From: Pseudomonas sp. 8AS | Lineage (GTDB): Bacteria; Pseudomonadota; Gammaproteobacteria; Pseudomonadales; Pseudomonadaceae | Length of the DNA: 64,000 bases | Direction of reading: 5' to 3' | Assembly (NCBI RefSeq): GCF_902506505.1 | Contig: NZ_LR733406.1 | Span: 3,780,693 to 3,844,692 of the forward strand | Shown: piece by piece, positions 25,598 through 33,713 of the stretch | Position numbering within the stretch: position 1 is the stretch's first letter | Layout: every line of letters begins with the position of its first letter | The notes under the pieces: generated by a model | Seen by the model: only the letters and a program-made list of their open reading frames with translations | Told to the model about the DNA's origin: nothing | The model's database searches: none | Made by a program: the position numbers and the translations under genes

Positions 25598-26643
25598 AGG
25601 GTTTCCTCGGGGCCGCGCGGAGCGGGATTGCGGGTGATGAACATGGCATCGCCGTAACTGAAGAAGCGGTATCGCTGCTGCACGGCCATGACATAGGCGG
25701 CCATGGTCTCGGGATAACCGGCAAAGGCCGACACCAGCATCAGCAGGGTCGACTCGGGCAGGTGGAAATTGGTGACCAGCGCATCGACCACGTGAAACGG
25801 CCGTCCCGGGTAGATGAAGATATTGGTGTCGCCACTGAAGGCCTTCAGCTCGCCATCGCGCGCCGCCGTCTCCAGCGAACGCACGCTGGTGGTGCCCACC
25901 GCGACCACCCGACCGCCGCGCGCCTTGCAGGCAGCCACGGCATCCACCACGTCCTGACCGACTTCCAGCCACTCGTGGTGCATGTGGTGATCCTCGATGC
26001 GCTCCACCCTTACCGGCTGGAAAGTCCCGGCGCCGACATGCAGGGTGACGAACGCGGTCTCCACGCCCTTGCCGCGAATCGCCGCCAGCAACTCCTCGTC
26101 GAAATGCAGGCCGGCGGTGGGCGCCGCCACCGCACCGGCCTTCTGCGCATACACGGTCTGATAGCGCTCGCGGTCGGCGGCATCGTCGGCGCGCTCTATA
26201 TAAGGCGGCAACGGCATGTGCCCGACTCGCTCCAGCAGCGGCAGCACCGGCTCGGCGAAGCGCAGCTCGAACAGCGCATCGTGGCGCGCGACCATCTCGG
26301 CCTCGCCGCCACCTTCTATATGGATCAGCGAACCCGGCTTGGGCGACTTGCTCGAACGCACATGGGCCAGCACCCGATGGCTGTCCAGCACGCGCTCGAC
26401 CAGCACCTCCAGCTTGCCGCCGGACGCCTTCTGACCGAACAGCCGCGCCGGGATCACCCGGGTGTTGTTGAACACCATCAGGTCGCCGGGACGCAGGTAC
26501 TCGAGCAGGTCGACGAATTGCCGATGGCTCAATGCACCCGTCTCGCCATCCAGCACCAGCAGACGGCTGGCCCGGCGCTCGGCCAGGGGATGGGAGGCGA
26601 TCAGGGCTTCGGGAAGGTCGAAATGAAAGTCGGCAACGCGCAT
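25594..26643 (-). CDS. queA: S-adenosylmethionine:tRNA ribosyltransferase-isomerase
   Basis: A 349-residue enzyme that moves the ribosyl part of SAM onto preQ1 in tRNA to form epoxyqueuosine. Family motifs are visible: the N-terminus MRVADFHFDLPEALIA, LMVFNNTRVIPARLFG, PTAGLHFDEEL and TNFHLPESTLLMLVSAFAG. It heads the queA-tgt-yajC-secDF run and is divergent from the tRNA-Leu gene. Confidence 0.97.
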   Translation of the reverse strand: MRVADFHFDLPEALIASHPLAERRASRLLVLDGETGALSHRQFVDLLEYLRPGDLMVFNNTRVIPARLFGQKASGGKLEVLVERVLDSHRVLAHVRSSKSPKPGSLIHIEGGGEAEMVARHDALFELRFAEPVLPLLERVGHMPLPPYIERADDAADRERYQTVYAQKAGAVAAPTAGLHFDEELLAAIRGKGVETAFVTLHVGAGTFQPVRVERIEDHHMHHEWLEVGQDVVDAVAACKARGGRVVAVGTTSVRSLETAARDGELKAFSGDTNIFIYPGRPFHVVDALVTNFHLPESTLLMLVSAFAGYPETMAAYVMAVQQRYRFFSYGDAMFITRNPAPRGPEETL

Positions 26644-26710
26644 GGTGGGAGTTCGTCTTGCAGGGGCGCAGAGCTTACCGGAAACAGCCCGCGCTGACCA
26701 CGCGCCACGA

Positions 26711-26739
26711 TTGACCGGCCCCGGCCTGCTCCCTATACT
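26711..26739 (+). promoter_or_regulatory. tRNA-Leu promoter
   Basis: TTGACC at 26711-26716 and TATACT at 26734-26739 are spaced by exactly 17 bases, a strong sigma-70 promoter. The tRNA starts 13 bases after the -10 box. A GC-rich discriminator (GCGCGCC) follows, as in stringently controlled stable-RNA promoters. Confidence 0.85.
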
Positions 26740-26752
26740 GCGCGCCCATCGT

Positions 26753-26836
26753 GCCCCGGTGGCGGAATGGTAGACGCGGCGGATTCAAAATCCGTTTTCG
26801 CAAGAAGTGGGAGTTCGAGTCTCCCCCGGGGCACCA
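26753..26836 (+). tRNA. tRNA-Leu (anticodon CAA)
   Basis: The acceptor arms GCCCCGG and CCGGGGC pair perfectly, the CCA end is encoded, and the T loop is GTTCGAGTC. The anticodon stem GCGGA/TCCGT closes the loop TTCAAAA with anticodon CAA, which reads UUG. A long variable arm between the anticodon and T arms marks a class II tRNA, as expected for leucine. Confidence 0.96.
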
Positions 26837-26845
26837 GCCACCTCG

Positions 26846-26875
26846 TTTCAGCCCTCGTCCGAGGCGCCTGAAACC
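26846..26875 (+). other. hairpin after the tRNA-Leu gene
   Basis: GTTTCAG pairs with CTGAAAC around an inner CTCG/CGAG stem, about 9 bases past the tRNA. No T run follows, so it may be a processing or weak termination signal. The remainder of 26876-27126 holds the promoter and leader of the cold-shock gene. Confidence 0.4.
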
Positions 26876-26936
26876 CTCCCGAAAAACCTGTCGCAGCGCC
26901 CCGGAAAAAGCCACGAAAGTGAGCGTTTCGCAGGGC

Positions 26937-26965
26937 TTGGCAAACCCCCTTTTGTTAGCTAGAGT
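26937..26965 (+). promoter_or_regulatory. candidate cold-shock gene promoter
   Basis: TTGGCA (26937-26942) and TAGAGT (26960-26965) are spaced by 17 bases. Transcription from here would give a leader of about 150 bases before the start at 27127, which fits the long structured leaders of csp genes that control translation in the cold. Confidence 0.6.
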
Positions 26966-27126
26966 GTGCCCACTGTGTTTGCATGGGTCGCTATGAATCG
27001 TGACCTGGTGCAGTAGATCCTAGATCCGCTAAACCCGCTCGACTTCTCTTACTCTCTGCAACCAGTCCCAGCCCTCTTCGCCAAAGCAAGAGGCTGTCAT
27101 TAACTCTAGTTTCAAGGAAATAAGAC

Positions 27127-27339
27127 ATGTCGAATCGTCAAACCGGCACCGTTAAGTGGTTCAACGACGAGAAGGGCTTTGGCTTCATCACCCCAGAAAG
27201 CGGTCCGGATCTGTTCGTACACTTCCGCGCTATCGAAGGTAATGGCTTCAAGAGCCTGAAAGAAGGCCAGAAGGTTACTTTCGAAGCCGTTCAAGGCCAG
27301 AAAGGCATGCAAGCTGACAAGGTCCAGGTTCTGGGCTAA
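27127..27339 (+). CDS. cold-shock domain protein (CspA family)
   Basis: A 70-residue single cold-shock domain. Both RNA-binding motifs are present: KGFGFI at residues 16-21 and LFVHF at about residues 29-33. Such proteins bind single-stranded RNA or DNA and melt RNA structure. The ribosome site AAGGAA lies 7 bases before ATG. The paralogue cannot be assigned from sequence alone, so cold induction is not certain. It ends 17 bases before a strong terminator and is a single-gene unit. Confidence 0.95.
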   Translation: MSNRQTGTVKWFNDEKGFGFITPESGPDLFVHFRAIEGNGFKSLKEGQKVTFEAVQGQKGMQADKVQVLG

Positions 27340-27356
27340 GTTTCGCTGCTCCGAAG

Positions 27357-27387
27357 AGCCCCTGATGGCGACATCAGGGGCTTTTTT
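27357..27387 (+). terminator. terminator of the cold-shock gene
   Basis: A perfect 11-bp stem (AGCCCCTGATG with CATCAGGGGCT), a GCGA tetraloop and a T6 tract, 17 bases after the stop. Confidence 0.95.
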
Positions 27388-27443
27388 GTGCCTGCGATTT
27401 GTTGCCCGTACAATCCGCGCAGTTGTTCAGCCACGAGCCCGCC

Positions 27444-27950
27444 ATGCCCAAACATATGCTGCGCCCCCAGGGGAACTTCCCCACCGCCGGCCTGCCTCGC
27501 CGCTTCGCCGCGATCTTCTATGACTTCCTGCTGTGCGTGGCACTGATGATGGTGGTGACCCTGATCTACCAGCACGGCCTGCTGCGCCTGCTCTACGGCA
27601 GCGAACAGCTGCTGGCGATGTCCCAGGCCGGCGCCCTGGACCGCGACCCGTTACTGGCCACCGTCGTGCTGTTCAGCCTGTTCGCCTTCTTCGCCAAGTT
27701 CTGGACGCACACCGGCCAGACCCTCGGCATGCAGGTCTGGGGCCTGCGCATCGAGAATGCCGACGGCTCGGCGATCAGCCTGTGGCAAGCCTTGCTGCGC
27801 TTCCTGATCGCCATCATCTCCTGGCTGCTGGGCGGCCTGGGCTTTCTCTGGATGCTGTGGGACAAGGACGGGCGCAGCTGGCACGACATCTATTCGGAAA
27901 GCCGGGTGGTGCAGCTGCCGAAGAACATCCACAAGCAGGGCAAGCACTGA
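27444..27950 (+). CDS. RDD family membrane protein
   Basis: A 168-residue protein of the RDD family, named for Arg-Asp-Asp positions. Here the first helix region reads LPRRFAAIFYDFLLCVALMM. Three to four hydrophobic segments lie at about residues 23-43, 68-86 and 118-140. The YSE-R motif near the C-terminus (DIYSESRVVQLPK) is typical. Function in the family is unknown, with transport suggested. The ATG at 27444 is preferred to an earlier in-frame codon because MPKHMLRPQG matches relatives. Confidence 0.82.
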   Translation: MPKHMLRPQGNFPTAGLPRRFAAIFYDFLLCVALMMVVTLIYQHGLLRLLYGSEQLLAMSQAGALDRDPLLATVVLFSLFAFFAKFWTHTGQTLGMQVWGLRIENADGSAISLWQALLRFLIAIISWLLGGLGFLWMLWDKDGRSWHDIYSESRVVQLPKNIHKQGKH

Positions 27951-27977
27951 GGCGCCACCCGGCGCCCATGCCGGACG

Positions 27978-28892
27978 CTAGAGCGCCAGCCCCGGCAGCA
28001 GCACATTGCTGACCAGCCAGGTGGTCGCCAGGGCGCCGAGCAGGCAGAGCAGCCCGCCTCCCGCCGCCTGCCAGTAGAAGCCGCGCGCCAGCACATCCTC
28101 GCCATGGCTGGAGAGAATGAAAGGCTGCGCCTCGCGCGGCTGCTGCAACTGGTTGCGCAGCGGCGCATCGCCCTGTTCGCGCTGGCGCCGCTGCGCCTCG
28201 CTGCGCGCCGACTCGCGCATGCGCGCCCACTCGGCCTCGTCCAGCCGCCCATCGGCATTGCTGTCGAAGCGCTGCAGCAGGCCGGCGAAATCCGCCTTCC
28301 ATTCGCGCACCACGGCGCCCTGCGCCACGCCCAGGTCGAAAGCCTGGGCCCCGCCCGCCGTGCGGAAGTCGCCGATGGCATACAGCGGCTCACCGGCATG
28401 CAGGCGCTCCTCGGTATAGCGGTACTCGCTGCTGCCGGACAGCAGCCAGCCAAGCACCCCCGCAGGCGCTTCCTGCATCCGCGGGTGGCGCAGGCTGCCG
28501 CGCCAGACCTGGCGGGTTGCCGGGCGCACTTCGGCCCCTGCCGGATTGATCAGGCACTCGCCGGTGCCATCGGCGAAGCGCAGCCAGCCTTCGCTGCTGC
28601 CGCTCTCGACCACCCGCCAGGAGCGCTTCTTGCCGCTCTCGCTGTATTCCTCGATCTTGAAGCGCCACCACAGGCAGGGCGTGCCGGTCAGCGGCGCGAT
28701 GATCTGCACCTCGGGCTGCTCGTGCAGCACGCCGTACAGCTCGACGTAGCCTTGCGCCGCCGAGCGCAGCTTGGAGGTCGGCGTATCCAGCAGGAAACGC
28801 GCCTCGCCGAGCCGCTTCAGGCACCACCAGCCACCGCCGACACAGGCACCGACGCTGAAGGCCAGGCTGATGGCCAGTCCACCGACATCCAT
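27978..28892 (-). CDS. GIDE-domain membrane protein with an EF-hand
   Basis: A 304-residue protein. TM1 lies at about residues 5-23, then a region like the GIDE domain of eukaryotic MUL1-type E3 ligases (TPCLWWRFKIEEYSE; GWLRFADGTGECLINPAGAE). A canonical EF-hand loop spans D210-E221 (D210, N212, D214, D218, E221), then a Gln/Arg-rich stretch, and a TM at the C-terminus. No RING domain is present, so ligase activity is not implied. It is 2 bases downstream of lemA and probably cotranscribed. The calcium-binding loop is the notable feature. Confidence 0.8.
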   Translation of the reverse strand: MDVGGLAISLAFSVGACVGGGWWCLKRLGEARFLLDTPTSKLRSAAQGYVELYGVLHEQPEVQIIAPLTGTPCLWWRFKIEEYSESGKKRSWRVVESGSSEGWLRFADGTGECLINPAGAEVRPATRQVWRGSLRHPRMQEAPAGVLGWLLSGSSEYRYTEERLHAGEPLYAIGDFRTAGGAQAFDLGVAQGAVVREWKADFAGLLQRFDSNADGRLDEAEWARMRESARSEAQRRQREQGDAPLRNQLQQPREAQPFILSSHGEDVLARGFYWQAAGGGLLCLLGALATTWLVSNVLLPGLAL

Positions 28893-28894
28893 GC

Positions 28895-29467
28895 TCAGCT
28901 GAACAGCGACTTGAGGTCGACGTCGGCCTTCTCTGCGTCGCTGAACTCCAGCAGCTCGGCCGCCTGGAAGGCGAACAGGCGCGCGATGATCACGTCCGGG
29001 AACTGCTCGACGCGTACGTTGTTCAGGTTGACCGCCTCGTTGTACAGCTCGCGGCGATCGGCGATGGCGTTCTCCAGGCCGCTGATGCGCTGCTGCAGAT
29101 GCTGAAAGCTGTCGTTGGCCTTGAGGTCGGGATAGTTCTCGGCGAGGGCGAACAGCTGCCCCAGGCCGGCACGCAGGCCGCTCTCGGCCTTCCCCAGAGC
29201 ACCGACATCATGCTTCTCGCGGGCACTGGCCACCGAGTTGCGAGCAGCGATGACCCGCTCCAGGGTGGTGCGCTCGTGCTGCATGTACTGCTTGCAGGTT
29301 TCCACCAGCTTGGGCAACTCGTCGTGGCGCTGCTTGAGCAGCACATCGATGTTCGACCAGGCCTTGCTCACCCCGTGCTTGAGGCGCACCAGGCCGTTAT
29401 ACAGGCTCACCACCCAGACGGCGGCGAGGAACAGGACAACCAGAATGGCAACGATGGTAAGGCTCAT
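28895..29467 (-). CDS. LemA family protein
   Basis: A 190-residue LemA-family protein: a TM segment at residues 3-22, then a long helical domain with YNGLVRLKHGVSKAWSNIDVLLKQRHDELPKLVE at its start. The role of the family is unknown in Gram-negatives; it is not the GacS kinase once called LemA. I chose ATG 29467 with an AAGGAG ribosome site over a TTG two codons earlier. It pairs with the GIDE-domain gene directly downstream, an association I have often seen for LemA and GIDE proteins. Confidence 0.88.
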   Translation of the reverse strand: MSLTIVAILVVLFLAAVWVVSLYNGLVRLKHGVSKAWSNIDVLLKQRHDELPKLVETCKQYMQHERTTLERVIAARNSVASAREKHDVGALGKAESGLRAGLGQLFALAENYPDLKANDSFQHLQQRISGLENAIADRRELYNEAVNLNNVRVEQFPDVIIARLFAFQAAELLEFSDAEKADVDLKSLFS

Positions 29468-29568
29468 GGGCAACGCTCCTTGTGGACTGCCGGCATTCTA
29501 GCGGTGCGCCGCGGCGAGCACAGTCCCAGCAGGTCACACGGCAGCGGAATAATTAGCCCTTTGCATAA

Positions 29569-29587
29569 AATGCAAATCTTTCGCATT
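29569..29587 (+). promoter_or_regulatory. candidate Fur box upstream of icmP
   Basis: AATGCAAATCTTTCGCATT is a 19-bp imperfect palindrome with AATGC/GCATT ends in an AT-rich block (29550-29590) that stands out from its surroundings. It is similar in size and symmetry to Pseudomonas Fur boxes. Iron control of the imelysin gene in P. aeruginosa is established; this exact site is inferred. Confidence 0.5.
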
Positions 29588-29649
29588 ATTGCGCGGTTTC
29601 CAGGTGCAACTGCACTGCACTCCCATCTTCATAGGTAAAGGATCCCGTC

Positions 29650-30984
29650 ATGACTCGTATGCCCCTGGCCACCGCCAGCCTGCTGGCCCTCGCCATTGCC
29701 CTCGCCGGCTGCGGTGAAGACAAGCAACAAGTCGCCGCACCGCAAGCCGCCACTCCGGCTGCCGCCAGCAGTCCTGCCGCGACCCTGAAAGTCGCCGATG
29801 CCGAGGCCAAGGCCGTAGTCAGTCACTACGCAGACCTGGCCCTGGCCGTGTTCAGCGATGCCGCCAGCACCGGCAAGAACCTGCAGGCCGCCGTCGATGC
29901 CCTGCTCGCCAACCCCAGCGACGCCACCCTGCAGGCCGCCCGCCAGGCCTGGCTGGCCGCCCGCGCGCCCTACATGCAGACCGAAGTGTTCCGCTTCGGC
30001 AACGCCGTGGTCGACGACTGGGAAGGCCAGCTGAACGCCTGGCCGCTGGACGAAGGTCTGATCGACTACGTCGCCGCCGACACCGCGCAAACCCAGGGCA
30101 ACCCGGGTGCCACCGCCAACATCATCGCCAACACCACCATCCAGGTCGGCGAAGACAAGCTCGACGTGACCACCCTCACCCCCGAACTGCTGGCCAGCCT
30201 GAACGAGCTGGGCGGTTCCGAGGCCAACGTCGCCACCGGTTACCACGCCATCGAGTTCCTCCTCTGGGGCCAGGACCTCAACGGCACGGGCCCGGGCGCC
30301 GGTGCCCGCCCGGCCAGCGACTTCAGCGTCGGCGCCGGTGCCACCGGCGAGCACAACGAGCGCCGCCGCGCCTACCTGAAGGCCGCCACCGACCTGCTGG
30401 TCAGCGACCTCGACGCGATGGTCGTGCAGTGGCAAGCCGGCAACCCCGACAACTACCGCGCCAAGCTGGAAGCCGAGTCGGCCGAGAACGGCCTGCGCAA
30501 GATGCTGTTCGGCATGGGCAGCCTGTCCCTCGGCGAACTGGCCGGCGAGCGCATGAAGGTCGCCCTGGAAGCCAACTCCACCGAAGACGAGCACGACTGC
30601 TTCAGCGACAACACCCACAACTCGCACTTCTACAACGGCAAGGGCATCCGCAACGTCTACCTGGGCGAATACCGGAAGGTCGACGGCACCACCCTGAGCG
30701 GCCCGAGCCTGTCGTCCCTGGTGGCCAAGGTCGATGCCGCCGCCGACAGCACCCTCAAGGCCGACCTGCAGAGCAGCGAAGCCAAGCTGCAGGCCCTGGT
30801 CGACAGCGCCGAGAAGAGCAATGTGCACTTCGACCAGCTGATCGCCGCCGACAACAAGGACGGCCAGCAGATTGTCCGTGACGCCATCGCCGCCCTGGTC
30901 AAGCAGACCGGCGCCATCGAACAGGCTGCCGGCAAGCTGGGCATCAGCGAGCTGAACCCGGACACCGCCGACCACCAGTTCTGA
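29650..30984 (+). CDS. icmP: imelysin-family iron-regulated lipoprotein (IcmP-like)
   Basis: A 444-residue protein of the imelysin (peptidase M75) family. A lipobox (IALAGC) sits near residue 20. The family GxHxxE motif is present as GYHAIEFLLWG with H199 and E202, and a second acidic/His-rich region reads STEDEHDCFSDNTHNSHFYNG near residue 312. P. aeruginosa IcmP was described as an insulin-cleaving metalloproteinase; other members act in iron uptake, and the protease role is debated. The upstream Fur-like site and the downstream di-heme, second imelysin and DUF1513 genes favour an iron role. The gene ends at its own terminator. Confidence 0.88.
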   Translation: MTRMPLATASLLALAIALAGCGEDKQQVAAPQAATPAAASSPAATLKVADAEAKAVVSHYADLALAVFSDAASTGKNLQAAVDALLANPSDATLQAARQAWLAARAPYMQTEVFRFGNAVVDDWEGQLNAWPLDEGLIDYVAADTAQTQGNPGATANIIANTTIQVGEDKLDVTTLTPELLASLNELGGSEANVATGYHAIEFLLWGQDLNGTGPGAGARPASDFSVGAGATGEHNERRRAYLKAATDLLVSDLDAMVVQWQAGNPDNYRAKLEAESAENGLRKMLFGMGSLSLGELAGERMKVALEANSTEDEHDCFSDNTHNSHFYNGKGIRNVYLGEYRKVDGTTLSGPSLSSLVAKVDAAADSTLKADLQSSEAKLQALVDSAEKSNVHFDQLIAADNKDGQQIVRDAIAALVKQTGAIEQAAGKLGISELNPDTADHQF

Positions 30985-31000
30985 TACCCCGGCACTGGCA

Positions 31001-31033
31001 ACCGATGCCCCCACAAGGTGCATCGGTTTTTTT
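31001..31033 (+). terminator. terminator after icmP
   Basis: The stem ACCGATGC/GCATCGGT closes an 11-base loop and ends in T7, 17 bases past the stop. Readthrough to the di-heme gene is probably partial. The remaining 195 bases to 31228 hold no gene; a weak -10 (TAAGAT, 31189-31194) lies in an AT-rich patch that could carry the next promoter. Confidence 0.85.
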
Positions 31034-31228
31034 ATGCCCGGCAACTAGCTGGCGACCACCCTTCGGGCCGCCGCTGCGCGACGGTTGCAACGGCTTCCGG
31101 CCATTGTTCATGCCTGCCACTCGCACCTGCGGCAGCGCGCCTCAGGCTGCAAACGCAAATCCCTCTTATTCGAATTCCATTAGCCTGCTAAGATTGCCCG
31201 CCTGATTCTCCGTTCAGGTTCGTGCTCG

Positions 31229-32641
31229 ATGCCTTTCCCGTTGCGCCCCTGCGTACTTGCGCTGACCCTCGGCCTGGCCGCTTGTGACCAGGCGCCGCCA
31301 CCGGCGGAGCCCGGCGAAGCCCTTTCCGCCGGCAGCGCCAGCGTGCGCCAGGCCGACCAGAACGCCTTCTCCCAGCCCTCCGCCAACCTCGCCCCGTCAC
31401 GGCGCCTGGACTTCAGCGTGGGCAACAGTTTCTTCCGCAATCCCTGGGTCATCGCGCCGTCGACCACCACCGCGCGCGACGGCCTCGGCCCGCTGTTCAA
31501 CACCAACGCCTGCCAGAACTGCCATATCAAGGACGGCCGCGGCCACCCACCGCAGCCGGACGCCAGCACGGCAGCGTCCATACTGGTACGCCTGTCCATC
31601 CCCGCCGATGGCTCGCCTGCCCATGCCGAGCAGCTGCAGCGCCAGGGCGTGATCCCCGAGCCGGTGTATGGCGGGCAACTGCAGGACATGAGCATTCCCG
31701 GGCATGCCCCCGAGGGCCGCGTGCGGGTGCGCTACGAACCGCGCCTGGAGACCTTCGCCGACGGCAGCCGGGTCGAGCTGCGCCAGCCCAAGCTGGAAAT
31801 CACCCGGCTCGCCTATGGCGAGCTGCACCCGGACACCCGCTTCTCCGTCCGCATCGCTCCGCCGATGATCGGTCTGGGCCTGCTCGAAGCCATTCCCGAG
31901 GCCGCCATCCTGGCCGGCGCCGACCCCGAGGATGGCAACGGCGACGGCATCCGCGGCGTGCCCAACCGGGTCTGGGACGACGCCCGCGGCGAGACGGTGC
32001 TCGGCCGCTTCGGCTGGAAGGCCGGCCAGCCCGACCTCAACCAGCAGAACGTGCATGCCTTCGCCAGCGACATGGGCCTGACCAGCAGCCTGCTACCCCA
32101 CGATGAATGCACCGCCGCCCAGGCCGACTGCCGCGCCACGCCCGACGGCGGAGTGCCGGAAGTCAGCGCCAGCATCCTCGCCAGCGTGCTGTTCTACACC
32201 CGCAACCTCGGCGTCCCGGCCCGTCGCGACGTCGACAGCCTGGCGGTGCGCCGCGGCAAGCAGCTGTTCCACCAGGCCGGCTGCCAGCAGTGCCACACGC
32301 CGAGCTTCACCACCGCCGCCGAGACCGCCGAGCCCGAGCTGGCCAACCAGCTGATCCGCCCCTACAGCGACCTGCTGCTGCACGACATGGGCGCGGGCCT
32401 GGCCGACGGCCGCGACGAGTTCCAGGCCAACGGCCGCCAGTGGCGCACCGCACCGCTGTGGGGCATCGGCCTGACCGAGACGGTCAACGGCCACACCCAG
32501 TACCTGCACGACGGCCGCGCGCGCAACCTGCTGGAGGCCATCCTCTGGCACGGCGGCGAGGCGCAGGCGGCGAAGAGCCGGGTCCTCGATTTCGACGCCG
32601 AGCAGCGCAGCGCGCTGCTGGCCTTCCTCAATTCCCTCTAA
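31229..32641 (+). CDS. di-heme oxidoreductase, DUF1111/thiol-oxidoreductase-like lipoprotein
   Basis: A 470-residue exported protein. The lipobox Cys is C19 (LGLAACDQ). Two heme c sites are visible: C95-C98-H99 (CQNCH) and C352-C355-H356 (CQQCH). The C-terminal half resembles MauG-type di-heme peroxidases (YLHDGRARNLLEAILWHGGEA). The family is annotated as thiol oxidoreductase without firm biochemical proof. Beside two imelysins, oxidation or reduction of iron or of a cofactor in the periplasm is a reasonable guess. It precedes the second imelysin gene by 10 bases, so they form one operon. Confidence 0.86.
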   Translation: MPFPLRPCVLALTLGLAACDQAPPPAEPGEALSAGSASVRQADQNAFSQPSANLAPSRRLDFSVGNSFFRNPWVIAPSTTTARDGLGPLFNTNACQNCHIKDGRGHPPQPDASTAASILVRLSIPADGSPAHAEQLQRQGVIPEPVYGGQLQDMSIPGHAPEGRVRVRYEPRLETFADGSRVELRQPKLEITRLAYGELHPDTRFSVRIAPPMIGLGLLEAIPEAAILAGADPEDGNGDGIRGVPNRVWDDARGETVLGRFGWKAGQPDLNQQNVHAFASDMGLTSSLLPHDECTAAQADCRATPDGGVPEVSASILASVLFYTRNLGVPARRDVDSLAVRRGKQLFHQAGCQQCHTPSFTTAAETAEPELANQLIRPYSDLLLHDMGAGLADGRDEFQANGRQWRTAPLWGIGLTETVNGHTQYLHDGRARNLLEAILWHGGEAQAAKSRVLDFDAEQRSALLAFLNSL

Positions 32642-32651
32642 GGAGAACGGC

Positions 32652-33713
32652 ATGATCCGCACGCCCCTCGCTGTCGCCCTGCTCGGCCTCGCCCTGGCCG
32701 CCTGCAGCCCGCAAGACCCCAGGCAGCAGGCCAGCACGGCGCTGACCGACGGCGTGCTGCTGCCGGCCTACGCCAGCTGGGACAAGAGCAACCAGCAGCT
32801 GGCCGCCAGCGCCAAGGCCTTCTGCGCCGGCAGCCAGGACCTCACCACGGCGCGCCAGGCGCTGCACACCAGCATCGGCAGCTGGGCCGCCCTGCAACCG
32901 CTGCTGGTCGGCCCGCTGGCCGAAGGCAACCAGGCCTGGCAGGTGCAGTTCTGGCCGGACAAGAAGAACCTGGTGCAGCGCCAGGTCGAGAGCCTGCTGA
33001 AGAGCAAGCCGCAACTGACCCAGGCCGATCTGGACCAGGCCAGCGTGGTGGTCCAGGGGCTCACCGCCTACGAGTACGCGCTGTTCGATGGTGCCATCGA
33101 CCTCGACCAGGCCGCGCAGAAAGCCCGCTACTGCCCGCTGCTGATCGCCATCGGCGAACACCAGGCGCAGCTCAGCGCCAGGGTGCTCGGCCAGTGGCAG
33201 GCCCAGGACGGCATGGCCGCCCAGCTCAAGGCCTTCCCCAATACCCGCTACGCGGAAGCCACGGAAGCCGTCGGCGAGCTGCTACGCGCCCAGGTCAGCG
33301 CCCTCGACGGCCTGAAGAAGAAGCTCGGCACCGCCCTCGGCCGGCAGAGCAAGGGCTTGGCGCAGCCCTATCAGGCCGAGTTCTGGCGCAGCAACGCCAG
33401 CCTGGCCAGCCTCGCCGCCAGCCTGGCCAGCGCCGAACGCGTCTGGCTCGGCGCCAACAACGACGGCATCAAGGCCCTGCTCGGCAGCGAGCAGGCCGAC
33501 CTGGCCCGGCGCCTGGACGCCCAGTACGGCAGCACCCGCCAGCTGCTGGCCGCGCTGCAGCGCCCGCTCGGCGAACTGCTCGCCGACGACGCCGGCCGCC
33601 AGCAGCTGAACGCCTTCTACGACAGCCTCGACCAGCTGCACCGCCTGCACGAAGGCGAGCTGGCCAAGGCCCTCGGCATCCAGCTGGGCTTCAACGCCCA
33701 CGATGGTGACTGA
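32652..33713 (+). CDS. imelysin-family lipoprotein, second copy
   Basis: A 353-residue imelysin-fold protein. The lipobox is LALAAC with Cys 18. It has the two-helix-bundle pattern of the family (for example KAFCAGSQDLTTARQALHTSIGSW). At the place of the GxHxxE motif it has GLTAYEYALFDG, so the metal-binding His is missing but the Glu is kept. It is distant from icmP in sequence. It has a strong AAGGAGA ribosome site and its stop is directly followed by the DUF1513 ATG. A partner or regulator of the first imelysin is a possibility. Confidence 0.84.
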   Translation: MIRTPLAVALLGLALAACSPQDPRQQASTALTDGVLLPAYASWDKSNQQLAASAKAFCAGSQDLTTARQALHTSIGSWAALQPLLVGPLAEGNQAWQVQFWPDKKNLVQRQVESLLKSKPQLTQADLDQASVVVQGLTAYEYALFDGAIDLDQAAQKARYCPLLIAIGEHQAQLSARVLGQWQAQDGMAAQLKAFPNTRYAEATEAVGELLRAQVSALDGLKKKLGTALGRQSKGLAQPYQAEFWRSNASLASLAASLASAERVWLGANNDGIKALLGSEQADLARRLDAQYGSTRQLLAALQRPLGELLADDAGRQQLNAFYDSLDQLHRLHEGELAKALGIQLGFNAHDGD

